A stretch of 6,161 nucleotides of DNA from an uncultured Desulfurellaceae bacterium (GTDB taxonomy: Bacteria > Campylobacterota_A > Desulfurellia > Desulfurellales > Hippeaceae), in assembly GCA_913056505.1 (NCBI GenBank), contig CAJXLZ010000065.1, positions 1 through 6,161 on the forward strand. The letters run 5' to 3'. Under the pieces are notes generated by a model. It searched no databases. It worked only from the letters and a program-made list of their open reading frames with translations, and was not told the origin of the DNA. Below, in pieces: positions 1-6,161 of this stretch. Each line of letters opens with the position of its first letter. Within the stretch, counting starts at the first letter, position 1. A program made the position numbers and the translations under genes.

Positions 1-34
1 ATAAAACAGATACAACAACGATCACAATTTTCAT
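1..34 (-). CDS. 5' end of a downstream gene with signal-peptide-like N-terminus (partial)
   Basis: An ATG at 34 overlaps the stop codon of the TPR lipoprotein gene as ATGA, and the frame stays open to the window edge, giving MKIVIVVVSVL. One Lys followed by an unbroken hydrophobic run looks like the beginning of a Sec or lipoprotein signal peptide or a membrane segment. No strong Shine-Dalgarno precedes it, so coupling to the upstream gene is likely. The product cannot be identified from 11 residues. An outer-membrane lipoprotein such as LolB is one possibility suggested by gene order in other diderms, and this is inference only. Confidence 0.6.
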   Translation of the reverse strand, partial: MKIVIVVVSVL

Positions 35-1725
35 TTTAAACGTTCTATAATTGCTTTTGCTTTTTCACTGTCCGGCTGTGATTTTAGAATGTCTTTGGCA
101 ATTTTTATAGCCATCTTTTTCTTCCCAATTTTTTCATAAATCTGAGCAAGGTGTAATTTTACAACATATATATCATTTTTCCTATTTAATTTATTCAGTT
201 TGTTTAATGAAAGAAGGACATATTTTTCGGCTTCTTTATATTTGCCGAGCTTAAAATATCCCCATCCCAAACTGTCCAAATAGTATGGATTGCCCTTTTC
301 TATTGTTAAAGCCCTTTTAACCAATTTTATGCCTTTAGCTATATTAATATTATTATCTATATACAAATACCCTAAATAATTGAGTGCATTTGCGTTTTTA
401 GAATCAGACGATATGGCTTTTTTTAAATAGTATATAGATTCTTTTATCATCTTCTTTTTTTCATAGTATATATCGGCTATATAAAAATAAAGATCGGATC
501 TATTTTTAACCTTTTTTTTCAGAGCATCTTTTAAAACAGCTATCTCCTTATCCCATTTCTTTTCCGCATCATACAATGTTGATAATGAAAGATAGAGCGA
601 TTCCACAAGTGAATTGCTTTTTAAGGCCGACTTTAGTGTGTTTACTGCCGTCTCTTTATCGCCCAAATAGTAGTAACAAAAAGCTTTTTTCGAAATTGCA
701 TCTACATAGATCTTACTGGTTTTGTTTATCTTCTCAAACTCCCCTATTGCGCTTATGTAGTTTTTTAAACACATATATGCACTGCCGAGTATGTATTTAA
801 ATCTATCTGAATTTTTCGCAATATCTTTATATTTATCGTTTAAATATATTATATCATGGCATCTTTTCTGTTTTAGGTAAACAAAAGCTATCTTCTCAAT
901 ATAAATAGACTTATGAGATATTGAATAGGCTTTTTTATAGTATTTAACAGACTGATAATATTGTCCCAATCTAAAATAATCATTGGCTATTGCACTATAA
1001 AGTATGCTACTTTTAATGCCAGTGCCTAAATATATGCTTATTGCCTTACGAAATTCACTATTATCCTCGTAAATATTGCCCAAAAACATAATGTATGTGA
1101 TAAAATTCGGCTTTATTCGAATAGCTTCCTTTATGCTTTTTATAGCCTCGTTATCCAATCCCAAATCATTATATATATTCGCTATATAAAAATATAGGTG
1201 ATCATCATTCTTAAATATATCAGCAGCAGACTGTAAATATTTTAATCCATTCTCATAATCGCCTATTTTAACATATGCAAATCCCAACGTTTTAAGTAGT
1301 TCGCCACTGTTTTTAAATTTATTATTTGCTCTTTTCAATAAACCGATAGCATCTTTATATTTTCCCCTTAGTATAAAAATAGTGGCACGTTTCAAATAAA
1401 ATTTTTCGTAGTCAGGAAATCTCTTTATAGCATCATCCAAAGCAGATGCCATATCGTCATATCTTTTCAGATATGCCAAAAAATCTATATACTCATTATA
1501 TATAATAGGGCTATTGATAAAAGGCAATATTTTTTTATATTCTTTAAGCGCCATATCTGTCTGCTTATCGTATAAATAGATATAAGCCATCATATAGTGA
1601 TAATCTACAAAGCTTTCCCTATCGGAATCAATAACACTTTTAACAGCTATTTTCTGCGCAACTTTATGATCTGCAGAACATGCAAATAGCAGCATACTCA
1701 ATACAACTACAATAACTTTAATCAA
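31..1725 (-). CDS. TPR-repeat lipoprotein, function unknown
   Basis: This 564-residue protein starts with a lipoprotein signal: positively charged K3, a hydrophobic run VIVVVLSMLL, and lipobox LFAC, so C16 would be lipidated. Ser at +2 would favour the outer membrane under the E. coli Lol rule. The rest is an array of about 15 TPR-like helix pairs of 30-34 residues, at roughly 43-70, 75-104, 107-138, 141-171, 174-206, 209-235, 241-270, 273-303, 307-335, 341-370, 374-405, 410-440, 444-475, 480-510 and 520-550. The best-conserved repeats are at 444-510, containing YLDSLGWGYFKLGKYKEAE. It is rich in Lys, Tyr and Ile, unlike its enzyme neighbours. TTG at 1725 is chosen because it gives a complete signal peptide, follows ispG by 3 bp, and has GAGAG eight bases upstream. 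TPR arrays bind proteins, so a scaffold role in envelope assembly is plausible. It resembles in layout the TPR proteins beside lolB and ispE in Pseudomonas, but no specific function can be assigned. Confidence 0.85.
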   Translation of the reverse strand: MIKVIVVVLSMLLFACSADHKVAQKIAVKSVIDSDRESFVDYHYMMAYIYLYDKQTDMALKEYKKILPFINSPIIYNEYIDFLAYLKRYDDMASALDDAIKRFPDYEKFYLKRATIFILRGKYKDAIGLLKRANNKFKNSGELLKTLGFAYVKIGDYENGLKYLQSAADIFKNDDHLYFYIANIYNDLGLDNEAIKSIKEAIRIKPNFITYIMFLGNIYEDNSEFRKAISIYLGTGIKSSILYSAIANDYFRLGQYYQSVKYYKKAYSISHKSIYIEKIAFVYLKQKRCHDIIYLNDKYKDIAKNSDRFKYILGSAYMCLKNYISAIGEFEKINKTSKIYVDAISKKAFCYYYLGDKETAVNTLKSALKSNSLVESLYLSLSTLYDAEKKWDKEIAVLKDALKKKVKNRSDLYFYIADIYYEKKKMIKESIYYLKKAISSDSKNANALNYLGYLYIDNNINIAKGIKLVKRALTIEKGNPYYLDSLGWGYFKLGKYKEAEKYVLLSLNKLNKLNRKNDIYVVKLHLAQIYEKIGKKKMAIKIAKDILKSQPDSEKAKAIIERLK

Positions 1726-1728
1726 AAT

Positions 1729-2808
1729 TTAAACTCTCATTCTATCTACAAAATCTTCTACGGCTTTGACAAACTCATCTAACAATCTATTTTCCTTAAC
1801 CTTTTTTATAATCTTGCCTTTTTCAATAATAAGTCCAAAATGTCTGCCACCGGCTACCGCCATATCAGCTTCACGAGCTTCACCAAGCGCATTTACCACG
1901 CAGCCCATAACAGCCACCTTTATAGGGATATCAATATGCTTCAGGCGTGATTTCAGCTCATTCACAAGTGAAATTAAATCTATCTCTATTCTACCACAAG
2001 TAGGACAAGATACAAAATCTATTGACCGCTTTTTACGCAAGTGTAGTGCATTTAACAGTTCGTAGCATACATCTATCTCATGAATAGGTGATTCTGTCAA
2101 GGATATTCTTATGGTATCCCCTATACCCTCTCTTAATAACACACTGAGAGCGCTTACCGATTTTATTATGCCCTCATTGCCGCTGCCCGCCTCTGTGACG
2201 CCAAGATGCAGTGGATAATCTACAAGTTTGGATATTTGTTCATAACACAAAATGGTTGTCTTTGCATCGGATGATTTTATGGATAATTTCATATTTGTAA
2301 AACCTTCATCCTCAAAACGTCTTATCCAATTATATGCACTTTCAACCAATGCTTTATCTGTGGGGCCATTATACTTATCAATTAAACTCTTCTCTAAAGA
2401 ACCGCTGTTTACACCTATGCGTATGGGGATACTATATTCTTTAGCTGCTCGAATAATATCCCTTACCTTATCAAAAGAACCTATATTGCCGGGATTTATC
2501 CTGATGCAGTCAGAGCCAGATTTAATCGATTCTATTGCCAGTTTATGGTCAAAATGAATATCTGCAATAATAGGAATAGGAGTGTGTTTTTTAATAATGC
2601 CGAGAGCTTTTGCCGCATCAGAATCAATAACAGCACATCTGACAATCTCACACCCCTTATTATAAAGCTTATTTATTTGATTAAGCGTAGCATCTACGTC
2701 CCTGGTATCTGTATTTGTCATAGATTGGACGACAATATCAGCGCCGCCGCCTATTTTTACGCCGCCGACATTTATCTGCTTAGTATCTTTTCTCGTAGTC
2801 CAGTTCAT
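1729..2808 (-). CDS. ispG: 4-hydroxy-3-methylbut-2-enyl diphosphate synthase (IspG/GcpE)
   Basis: IspG is the cytoplasmic [4Fe-4S] enzyme that reductively opens 2-C-methyl-D-erythritol 2,4-cyclodiphosphate to HMBPP, the penultimate MEP-pathway step, using flavodoxin or ferredoxin electrons. The 359-residue protein is the short bacterial form: a TIM-barrel domain (about 1-255) with VQSMTNTDTRD, IADIHFDH, RINPGNIGS, PIRIGVNSGS and HLGVTEAG, then the cluster domain. Cluster ligands are C268 and C271 (SCPTCGR), C303 (MGCVVN) and E310, close to E. coli C270, C273, C305 and E312. The segment after C303 reads NALGEA instead of the common NGPGEA; this looks like a lineage variant, not damage, because all ligands are kept. 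The ATG overlaps the rseP stop (ATGA), with a purine-rich GAGAAG just before it. Its place after dxr and rseP fits co-expression of the MEP enzymes. Confidence 0.97.
   Translation of the reverse strand: MNWTTRKDTKQINVGGVKIGGGADIVVQSMTNTDTRDVDATLNQINKLYNKGCEIVRCAVIDSDAAKALGIIKKHTPIPIIADIHFDHKLAIESIKSGSDCIRINPGNIGSFDKVRDIIRAAKEYSIPIRIGVNSGSLEKSLIDKYNGPTDKALVESAYNWIRRFEDEGFTNMKLSIKSSDAKTTILCYEQISKLVDYPLHLGVTEAGSGNEGIIKSVSALSVLLREGIGDTIRISLTESPIHEIDVCYELLNALHLRKKRSIDFVSCPTCGRIEIDLISLVNELKSRLKHIDIPIKVAVMGCVVNALGEAREADMAVAGGRHFGLIIEKGKIIKKVKENRLLDEFVKAVEDFVDRMRV
1734..1738 (-). promoter_or_regulatory. Shine-Dalgarno-like GAGAG of the TPR lipoprotein gene
   Basis: GAGAG lies in the final Met-Arg-Val codons of ispG, eight bases before the TTG that begins the lipoprotein signal peptide. 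It supports the TTG start, together with the fact that the next in-frame Met (codon 11) would delete most of the signal sequence. Confidence 0.6.
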
Positions 2809-3899
2809 TTCTTCTCTATATGTTCTATTTTACCATTGATATATTTTGTAACGCCGTACCTTTTAAAATCATTAAAAAATGCAAAAAGCATCAGTGCCAA
2901 AAGTATAGCCAAACCTACATTTTGAAATATTTCTTGAGCCCTTTCACTGACCGGCTTTCTCCTTATTGCTTCAATGGTAAAAAACATCAAATGTCCACCG
3001 TCCAAAATAGGGATGGGCAAAAGATTTAATATACCTAAATTAATACTTATAATAGATGCAAAAAATAAAAACGCTGCTAAGCCACTTTGCGCCGCTTTAG
3101 AGGCAATATCAACAATCATTATCGGTCCGCCGAGATTGCTTGTAGGTATAGCGTGCTCAAGCAGGCGCACCAATCCTAATAATGTTATTTTAGTTATATA
3201 GATTGTTTTTTTCACACCTTGATAAAGAGATTCAATAGGAGAATACCTCAATTTTACAGTATCGCCGGATGGCACAATTCCTAATATTCCTACATATTTA
3301 CTATATCCCAGTAGATCATTTATATGCTTGCCCTTCGGCTCGGCATTTATACTTAGAATATTTCCATTTCTTTTTAATCTGATAACAATTTGTTTGTTTG
3401 GATACATCTTTATTTCGCGCGATAGATCCTGCCATGTTTTTATGGGCTGATTGTTTATGGATAAAATAGTATCGTCCTTTTTTATACCTGCAGTATATGC
3501 ACTTGAGTTTTTCAGCACCTTGCCTATGTTAGGTGCAAGCGACGGCACACCCATTGTATACGCAAAAGCTATAAAAATAACGGCTGATAAAATATTAAAG
3601 AATGGCCCTGCAAATACTATAATCATACGCTTATAAACAGGCTGGGCAAAAAATGCGCCCTTGATATCCTTTAAATCGGCACTTTTTTTATTCTCCCCCT
3701 TCATCTTTACATATCCGCCTAGAGGTATAAGCGATAAAGCATATTCTGTCCTTTTTGTTTTATAACTTGCCAAAACCTTTCCGAAGCCTACGGAAAATCT
3801 TTCTACCTCTACCCCAACAAGCCTCGCAGCCAAAAAATGTCCGAATTCATGAATAATTATCATAACAACAAGACCCAAAACACCATAGATTATAGACAC
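2805..3899 (-). CDS. rseP: RseP-type site-2 intramembrane zinc metalloprotease
   Basis: This is a membrane-embedded protease of the S2P family (peptidase M50), which cuts transmembrane segments of anti-sigma factors or clears signal-peptide remnants. The zinc motif HEFGH is at residues 17-21 in the first membrane segment, and the third ligand Asp is in NLLPIPILDGG (D300). VERFSVGFG (32-40), PLGGYVKMKGE (59-69) and FAGPFFNI (96-103) are the usual family blocks. A single PDZ domain occupies about 115-195. The C-terminus holds two more membrane segments and FFNDFKR (341-347). At 364 residues it is the one-PDZ form common outside gammaproteobacteria; E. coli RseP has 450 residues and two PDZ domains. 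The start is GTG, chosen because GGAGG lies six bases upstream; the overlapping ATG at 3901 meets a stop after two more codons. It sits 1 bp after dxr and shares ATGA with ispG. No anti-sigma gene is in view, so the substrate is unknown. Confidence 0.95.
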   Translation of the reverse strand: MSIIYGVLGLVVMIIIHEFGHFLAARLVGVEVERFSVGFGKVLASYKTKRTEYALSLIPLGGYVKMKGENKKSADLKDIKGAFFAQPVYKRMIIVFAGPFFNILSAVIFIAFAYTMGVPSLAPNIGKVLKNSSAYTAGIKKDDTILSINNQPIKTWQDLSREIKMYPNKQIVIRLKRNGNILSINAEPKGKHINDLLGYSKYVGILGIVPSGDTVKLRYSPIESLYQGVKKTIYITKITLLGLVRLLEHAIPTSNLGGPIMIVDIASKAAQSGLAAFLFFASIISINLGILNLLPIPILDGGHLMFFTIEAIRRKPVSERAQEIFQNVGLAILLALMLFAFFNDFKRYGVTKYINGKIEHIEKK

Positions 3900-3900
3900 A

Positions 3901-5052
3901 TTATGCCTCCAAAAAATCCTTTTCTATCAAATTCTTAATTTCACGCTCAATTATTGCTGTTTCTTGAGCAATTTCATATATATTATCACTTAAGTTATCT
4001 TCAAAATTGTCAAGAGCATATTTCAATATGTCAAAAATAGATTTAAATTTTATTTTATGCGCAACAAAATAATCAACAGCAACCTCATCGGCTGCATTCA
4101 ATATAAGACCTAAATTCTTGTCTTCCTTTTTTAGTGCATCATAGGCAAAATTTAGTGTTGGAAACATATTAAAATTAGGTTTTTCAAAACTTAAATGCCC
4201 TATCTCGCTTAAACTCAATTTAAGATCTAATTTTAGCCTGTGCGGTTTAAAAAGCGCATAACTAATCGGTATTCTCATATCCGCAACCCCAAGCTGGGCA
4301 AGAATGGACCCATCTATAAACTCAACGGCGGAATGCACTACGCTTTCTTTATGTATCAAAACATTAATTTTATCATATGTCATATCAAACAGCCATCTTG
4401 CTTCTATAATTTCAAATCCCTTGTTCATAAGAGTAGCAGAATCGATAGTTATTTTTTTACCCATAGACCAATTAGGGTGAACAAGTGCATCCTCCACGCT
4501 TATATTGTTAAAATCTTTCCTATTCAGAAATGGTCCGCCCGAGGCTGTTAATATAATTGAGGATACATCGTCTCTGTTCCTATTCTCTAAACATTGATAA
4601 ATAGCGGAATGTTCCGAATCTATAGGAATAATTTCCACACTATTTTTCTTTGCCATTTCATAGAATAGGTGTCCAGCTATCACAAGGCTCTCTTTATTGG
4701 CCAAAGCAAATCTCTTTTTGTTCTTTATGGCAAAATATGTGGGTAGTAACCCGCTTGTGCCCACAAGCGCATTTACCACACAATCTGCATCATCCAAAGA
4801 GGCAATTTCACACAATCCCTCTTCGCCGGACAACACTGTGATATTGTCAAATTTATTTTTGATAATATCAGCATAACAACCCTCTGCACAACATACATAT
4901 GCGGGTTTAAACTCTTTTATCTGCTCTATGGCTAAATCTATATTCTTATTAAAACTTAAACCTAAAAGCTTATACTTATGGGACCTTTTTAATATATCAA
5001 GCGTATTTGAACCGATAGAGCCCGTAGACCCTAATACAACAATATTTTCCAT
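3901..5052 (-). CDS. dxr: 1-deoxy-D-xylulose 5-phosphate reductoisomerase
   Basis: Dxr (IspC) isomerises and reduces DXP to 2-C-methyl-D-erythritol 4-phosphate with NADPH; it is the first committed step of the MEP isoprenoid pathway and the fosmidomycin target. The 383-residue cytoplasmic protein is full length (E. coli 398). The NADPH-binding loop GSTGSIG is at residues 8-14 and ANKES at 118-122. Metal ligands are in PIDSEHSA (D145, E147) and at E214. SGGPF is at 171-175, and the substrate-binding block from HPNWSMGKK to IDSATLMNKGFEIIEARW spans about 192-220, with H192, S205, N210 and K211 matching E. coli H209, S222, N227 and K228. No catalytic residue is missing. The ATG at 5052 lies inside cdsA and has no recognisable Shine-Dalgarno upstream, so its translation probably depends on ribosomes finishing cdsA. 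The last codons contain the ribosome site of rseP. Confidence 0.97.
   Translation of the reverse strand: MENIVVLGSTGSIGSNTLDILKRSHKYKLLGLSFNKNIDLAIEQIKEFKPAYVCCAEGCYADIIKNKFDNITVLSGEEGLCEIASLDDADCVVNALVGTSGLLPTYFAIKNKKRFALANKESLVIAGHLFYEMAKKNSVEIIPIDSEHSAIYQCLENRNRDDVSSIILTASGGPFLNRKDFNNISVEDALVHPNWSMGKKITIDSATLMNKGFEIIEARWLFDMTYDKINVLIHKESVVHSAVEFIDGSILAQLGVADMRIPISYALFKPHRLKLDLKLSLSEIGHLSFEKPNFNMFPTLNFAYDALKKEDKNLGLILNAADEVAVDYFVAHKIKFKSIFDILKYALDNFEDNLSDNIYEIAQETAIIEREIKNLIEKDFLEA
3906..3910 (-). promoter_or_regulatory. Shine-Dalgarno GGAGG of rseP
   Basis: A perfect GGAGG lies within the last sense codons of dxr (Leu-Glu-Ala, TTG GAG GCA) and six bases before a GTG. It is the strongest ribosome site in the window and decides the rseP start in favour of GTG over the overlapping out-of-frame ATG. 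The dxr C-terminal codons therefore carry two functions. Confidence 0.85.
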
Positions 5053-5819
5053 TGTAATAAAACATAGATAAAAAACACAGCAAAAGAGATGCTGTCCAAT
5101 CTATCTAAAATACCCCCATGCCCCGGAATTATACTTGAAGAATCTTTTTTATTATATGCTCTTTTCACAACGGATTCGCTTAAATCACCAAAAACTCCAA
5201 CAAAATTCGCAATAAACCCTATCGCTAAAGATAACGTTAAGCTTAATCCGTTTATAAAGAAAAATGAAAAAATCATACTCGACAAAGCCCCGAATACTAT
5301 GCCTGCAAAAGCACCTTCATAGCTCTTATGCGGGCTGATAACTTTTGCCAATTTCATTCTGCCGAATTTTTTCCCCACAATATAAGCAAATGTATCACCA
5401 ACCCAGATACTCACAACAACCATCATTAATATCAATCTTCCGTTTTCCAACGTTGCTAATTTTACAATAAATATATATAAAGAGATGTATATTATGCCTC
5501 CAAAATAGAAATAGCGTTTTAAAACAGATTCAAGGTGTATGTTTGAGAAATTTGAAATCATATGAATAATAAAAATCAGCATAAGAATATTAAAGGAAAA
5601 TTGAGAAAAAAACAGCGCTGTAAAAATGAAAATTGAACATAAAACAAAGTAAATAGATTTTGTTGTGTTAAAAACCGTATTATCCATATTCAACCACTCT
5701 AAAAAAGCCAAAAGAGATACAAACAGTACTGCGATCTGTAGATAAACAATGTCAGCATATAAAACAAGGTAAACAACTATTGGAATAAGTATTAAAGCCG
5801 AGAATATTCTTTTGGTCAT
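5031..5819 (-). CDS. cdsA: Phosphatidate cytidylyltransferase (CDP-diacylglycerol synthase)
   Basis: CdsA converts phosphatidic acid and CTP to CDP-diacylglycerol, the branch-point precursor of bacterial phospholipids, in the cytoplasmic membrane. The 262-residue protein is strongly hydrophobic, with about seven or eight likely membrane segments, the first at about residues 5-22. The family signature sits at residues 216-242 and reads SVVKR, a KD pair, then IPGHGGILDRLD. It matches the CDS signature as I remember it at every fixed position. A second conserved block, WVGDTFAYIVGKKFG with ISPHKSYEG, lies at about 139-169 and corresponds to the usual DTGAYxxGR...SPxKTWEG. The ATG start overlaps the uppS stop (ATGA). 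A GGCGG three bases before the ATG could serve as a weak, close ribosome site, so coupling to uppS is likely. The 3' end runs 22 bp into dxr. Length is close to the family norm. Confidence 0.95.
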   Translation of the reverse strand: MTKRIFSALILIPIVVYLVLYADIVYLQIAVLFVSLLAFLEWLNMDNTVFNTTKSIYFVLCSIFIFTALFFSQFSFNILMLIFIIHMISNFSNIHLESVLKRYFYFGGIIYISLYIFIVKLATLENGRLILMMVVVSIWVGDTFAYIVGKKFGRMKLAKVISPHKSYEGAFAGIVFGALSSMIFSFFFINGLSLTLSLAIGFIANFVGVFGDLSESVVKRAYNKKDSSSIIPGHGGILDRLDSISFAVFFIYVLLQWKILLY

Positions 5820-6161
5820 AAACCGCCAAATCTTCTTTTTCTTGTCTTGAATTCTCCCACAGCCATCTCCAAATCGCTCACAGTAAAATCGGGCCAGTAT
5901 TTATCAAAAAAAACAAATTCCGCATAAGAAGACTGCCATAATAAAAAGTTGCTTATTCTTTTTTCCCTTCCCGTTCTTATCATCAAATCTACATCAGGCA
6001 TTCCTTCTGTATATAAAAAACGGCTGAACATATCTTCATCAACATCATTTATATCAATTTTGCCGTTTTTTATAAACCTGTATAGCTTTTTAGAGGCTTC
6101 AACTATTTCATTCCTTGAACCATAGTTTAAAGCCAATGTTAAAACAAAGTTTGAGTTGTAT
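5816..6161 (-). CDS. uppS: Undecaprenyl diphosphate synthase (UppS), C-terminal part, 5' end outside window
   Basis: This is the C-terminal half of a cis-prenyltransferase, which adds isopentenyl diphosphate units to farnesyl diphosphate to make the C55 carrier for peptidoglycan and other surface polymers. Reading continues without a stop to the window edge, so 114 residues are visible, starting YNSNFVLTLALNYGSRNE. A TTG at 6136 is an internal Leu codon, not a start. Family hallmarks are NYGSRNEI, then PDVDLMIRT, the pyrophosphate-binding RxxxxxRIS segment, FLLWQSSYAEF with the Glu matching the Mg ligand E213 of E. coli UppS, and WPDF. The C-terminus RRFGGL is typical. One position is unusual: RTGREKR has Arg where the common sequence is RTGGExR or RTSGExR. 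The stop TGA overlaps the cdsA start as ATGA. An archaeal or eukaryotic-type dehydrodolichyl synthase role is unlikely given the neighbours. Confidence 0.95.
   Translation of the reverse strand, partial: YNSNFVLTLALNYGSRNEIVEASKKLYRFIKNGKIDINDVDEDMFSRFLYTEGMPDVDLMIRTGREKRISNFLLWQSSYAEFVFFDKYWPDFTVSDLEMAVGEFKTRKRRFGGL

Noticed and set aside
1766..2065. Plus-strand frame of 99 codons antisense to ispG
   Set aside because: It covers the conserved IspG cluster domain on the other strand, and its Ser/Phe/Ile-rich product is what reverse-complemented coding DNA gives. No independent support.
2252..2557. Plus-strand frame of 101 codons antisense to ispG
   Set aside because: Fully inside the IspG barrel on the opposite strand, with no recognisable domain.
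2545..2925. Plus-strand reading frame of 126 codons across the rseP/ispG junction
   Set aside because: It lies opposite two unambiguous enzymes, has no family motif, and crosses a coupled junction; it is an antisense shadow.
4240..4551. Plus-strand frame of 103 codons antisense to dxr
   Set aside because: Opposite the catalytic region of Dxr; no ribosome site or domain seen.
5030..5060. Short inverted repeat ACAAT/ATTGT around the dxr start codon, considered as a translation-control hairpin
   Set aside because: The stem is only five base pairs with a seven-base loop in AT-rich DNA, too weak to claim as a structure.
5816..6136. TTG at 6136 as a true start giving a 106-residue protein
   Set aside because: The frame continues upstream to the window edge with UppS-like residues (YNSNFVLT), so the TTG codes an internal Leu.
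1..6161. Search for promoters, terminators, tRNA genes, insertion sequences, CRISPR repeats or phage attachment sites
   Set aside because: There is no intergenic space beyond 3 bp between genes, and I saw no convincing hairpin-plus-T run, direct-repeat array or terminal inverted repeat.

Overview
This window is a solid block of minus-strand housekeeping genes. I see no mobile element, CRISPR array, RNA gene or long non-coding stretch. In transcription order, from the high-coordinate end to the low one, it reads: uppS (only the 3' part is inside the window), cdsA, dxr, rseP, ispG, a TPR-repeat lipoprotein gene, and the first 11 codons of another gene that runs off the left edge. Junctions are ATGA overlaps (uppS/cdsA, rseP/ispG, TPR/next gene), a 22-bp overlap (cdsA/dxr), or gaps of 1 and 3 bp (dxr/rseP, ispG/TPR). 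There is no room for internal terminators, so I infer one operon with translational coupling, entered from a promoter upstream of uppS and outside the window.

The genes form an isoprenoid-to-envelope module. Dxr makes MEP from DXP. IspG makes HMBPP later in the same pathway. UppS condenses the resulting C5 units into undecaprenyl diphosphate, the lipid carrier for cell-wall precursors. CdsA makes CDP-diacylglycerol for phospholipids. RseP is a site-2 intramembrane metalloprotease for membrane proteins and signal-peptide remnants. The TPR protein has a clear lipobox and is probably anchored in the outer membrane. The fragment after it also begins like an exported protein.

Organism: the DNA is AT-rich (roughly two thirds A+T by eye), with many ATA isoleucine codons and one TTG and one GTG start. 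A lipoprotein whose +2 residue is Ser, together with the MEP pathway, suggests a diderm bacterium. The order uppS-cdsA-dxr-rseP-ispG is reminiscent of Clostridia. The IspG cluster motif MGCVVNALGEA, in place of the usual VVNGPGEA, resembles Campylobacterota sequences as I remember them. A low-GC member of Campylobacterota (for example the Desulfurella/Hippea side) or Deferribacterota would fit, but this is inference and not settled by the window.

I do not find an undescribed system here. The points most worth a second look are the unrecognised TPR lipoprotein and its possible lolB/ispE neighbours, the IspG and UppS motif variants, and the unusual coupling at the dxr start.
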